Shown in pieces: positions 6,196 through 6,643 of a stretch of DNA of 6,643 nt. This stretch comes from Flavobacteriaceae bacterium (GTDB lineage Bacteria; Bacteroidota; Bacteroidia; Flavobacteriales; Flavobacteriaceae). The first letter of the stretch is position 1. Every line of letters starts with the position of its first letter. The stretch is taken from the NCBI GenBank assembly GCA_018608735.1, contig JABAYZ010000219.1:4830-11472 (forward strand). The letters are read 5' to 3'. The position numbers and the translations under genes were made by a program. Below the pieces are notes generated by a model. That model worked only from the letters and a program-made list of their open reading frames with translations. It was not told where the DNA came from and did no database searches.

Positions 6196-6643
6196 ATGGC
6201 AAATACAATTAAAGACCAACAGGATATTTTAGCAAAATTAAATATTCATGTATTAAATCCAATGCAGGAGGAAGCAATTGCAGTAATTGAGAAGACCACA
6301 AACACGGTATTGTTATCGCCTACAGGAACAGGGAAAACACTGGCGTTTTTATTACCAATCATCAAAATCCTCGATCCTGATTGTAAAGATGTACAAGCTT
6401 TAATTATTGTGCCCTCACGTGAATTGGCCATACAAATAGAACAAGTAGTTCGCAGTATGGGTTCTGGTTTTAAAGTAAACGCCGTATATGGTGGGCGCCC
6501 GATGTCTAAGGATAAAATAGAAATAAAACATGTTCCTGCAATTTTGATAGGTACACCAGGCAGAATCGCCGATCATTTTGGTAATGAACGCTTTTCTAAA
6601 ACTAGTATAAAAACACTAGTATTAGATGAGTTTGACAAATCAC
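6196..6643 (+). CDS. DEAD-box-like helicase with DEFD motif II, 3' end cut by window edge
   Basis: An open frame from the ATG at 6196 to the window edge encodes 149 residues of the first RecA-like domain of a superfamily 2 helicase. Visible motifs are a Q-motif-like LNPMQEEAI (20-28, with Q24), motif I SPTGTGKT (41-48), Ia PSREL (73-77), GG (99-100), Ib TPGR (120-123) and motif II DEFD (144-147) followed by KS. The changed motif II keeps both acidic residues used for Mg-ATP and hydrolysis (D144, E145) but has phenylalanine for alanine. From memory, Bacteroidota helicases with DEFDKSLE exist, so this is probably a lineage-specific type and not a damaged copy. Motif III onward is outside the window. 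The start is five bases after the previous helicase stop, with no terminator or promoter between, so the two should be cotranscribed. Low identity outside the motifs argues against a recent tandem duplication. Confidence 0.9.
   Translation, partial: MANTIKDQQDILAKLNIHVLNPMQEEAIAVIEKTTNTVLLSPTGTGKTLAFLLPIIKILDPDCKDVQALIIVPSRELAIQIEQVVRSMGSGFKVNAVYGGRPMSKDKIEIKHVPAILIGTPGRIADHFGNERFSKTSIKTLVLDEFDKS

Noticed and set aside
6246..6431. A 61-residue minus-strand open frame.
   Set aside because: It lies opposite the truncated second helicase gene, whose motifs are clear on the plus strand.
4850..6643. The two helicases as a recent tandem duplication.
   Set aside because: Outside the shared helicase motifs the visible sequences differ strongly, including motif I and II variants and N-terminal length.

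Overview
The window looks like ordinary chromosome from a member of the Bacteroidota, most likely Flavobacteriaceae. Evidence: strong A+T bias, no Shine-Dalgarno sequences before start codons, and a TAnnTTTG -7 promoter element (the Bacteroidota/Flavobacterium type) ahead of five of the seven genes. The protein types fit as well: a DUF4369-like/thioredoxin lipoprotein, a secreted YHS-domain protein, and a helicase with DEFD in motif II. I see no mobile element, CRISPR array, tRNA, rRNA or prophage signature.

Layout. 1-432 (minus): exported YHS-domain protein, cut by the window's left edge. 518-1393 (minus): LpxL/HtrB-family acyltransferase. 1450-2097 (plus, divergent from the acyltransferase): rhomboid intramembrane serine protease. 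2117-3259 (minus, convergent with rhomboid, 19 bases between the stops): TlpA-like thioredoxin lipoprotein. 3353-4741 (plus, divergent from the lipoprotein): mnmE, tRNA-modification GTPase, starting at TTG. 4850-6190 (plus): DEAD-box RNA helicase with all canonical motifs. 6196-6643 (plus, cut by the right edge): a second DEAD-box-type helicase with motif II DEFD, five bases downstream of the first.

How the genes relate. The left half (YHS protein, acyltransferase, rhomboid, thioredoxin lipoprotein) is all envelope-related, but each gene is divergent, convergent or preceded by its own promoter, so this is a neighbourhood and not one operon. The right half is RNA-centred: MnmE modifies tRNA wobble uridines, and the two helicases are probably one transcript from the promoter at 4828-4835. 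All intergenic gaps are shorter than 110 bases, and none contains a convincing intrinsic terminator hairpin by eye.

I did not find evidence of an undescribed multi-gene system. The points most worth a second look are the tandem DEAD/DEFD helicase pair, the TTG start and very short leader of mnmE, the repeated promoter element with two leader-length classes, and a 10-base homopolymer just ahead of the acyltransferase active site.
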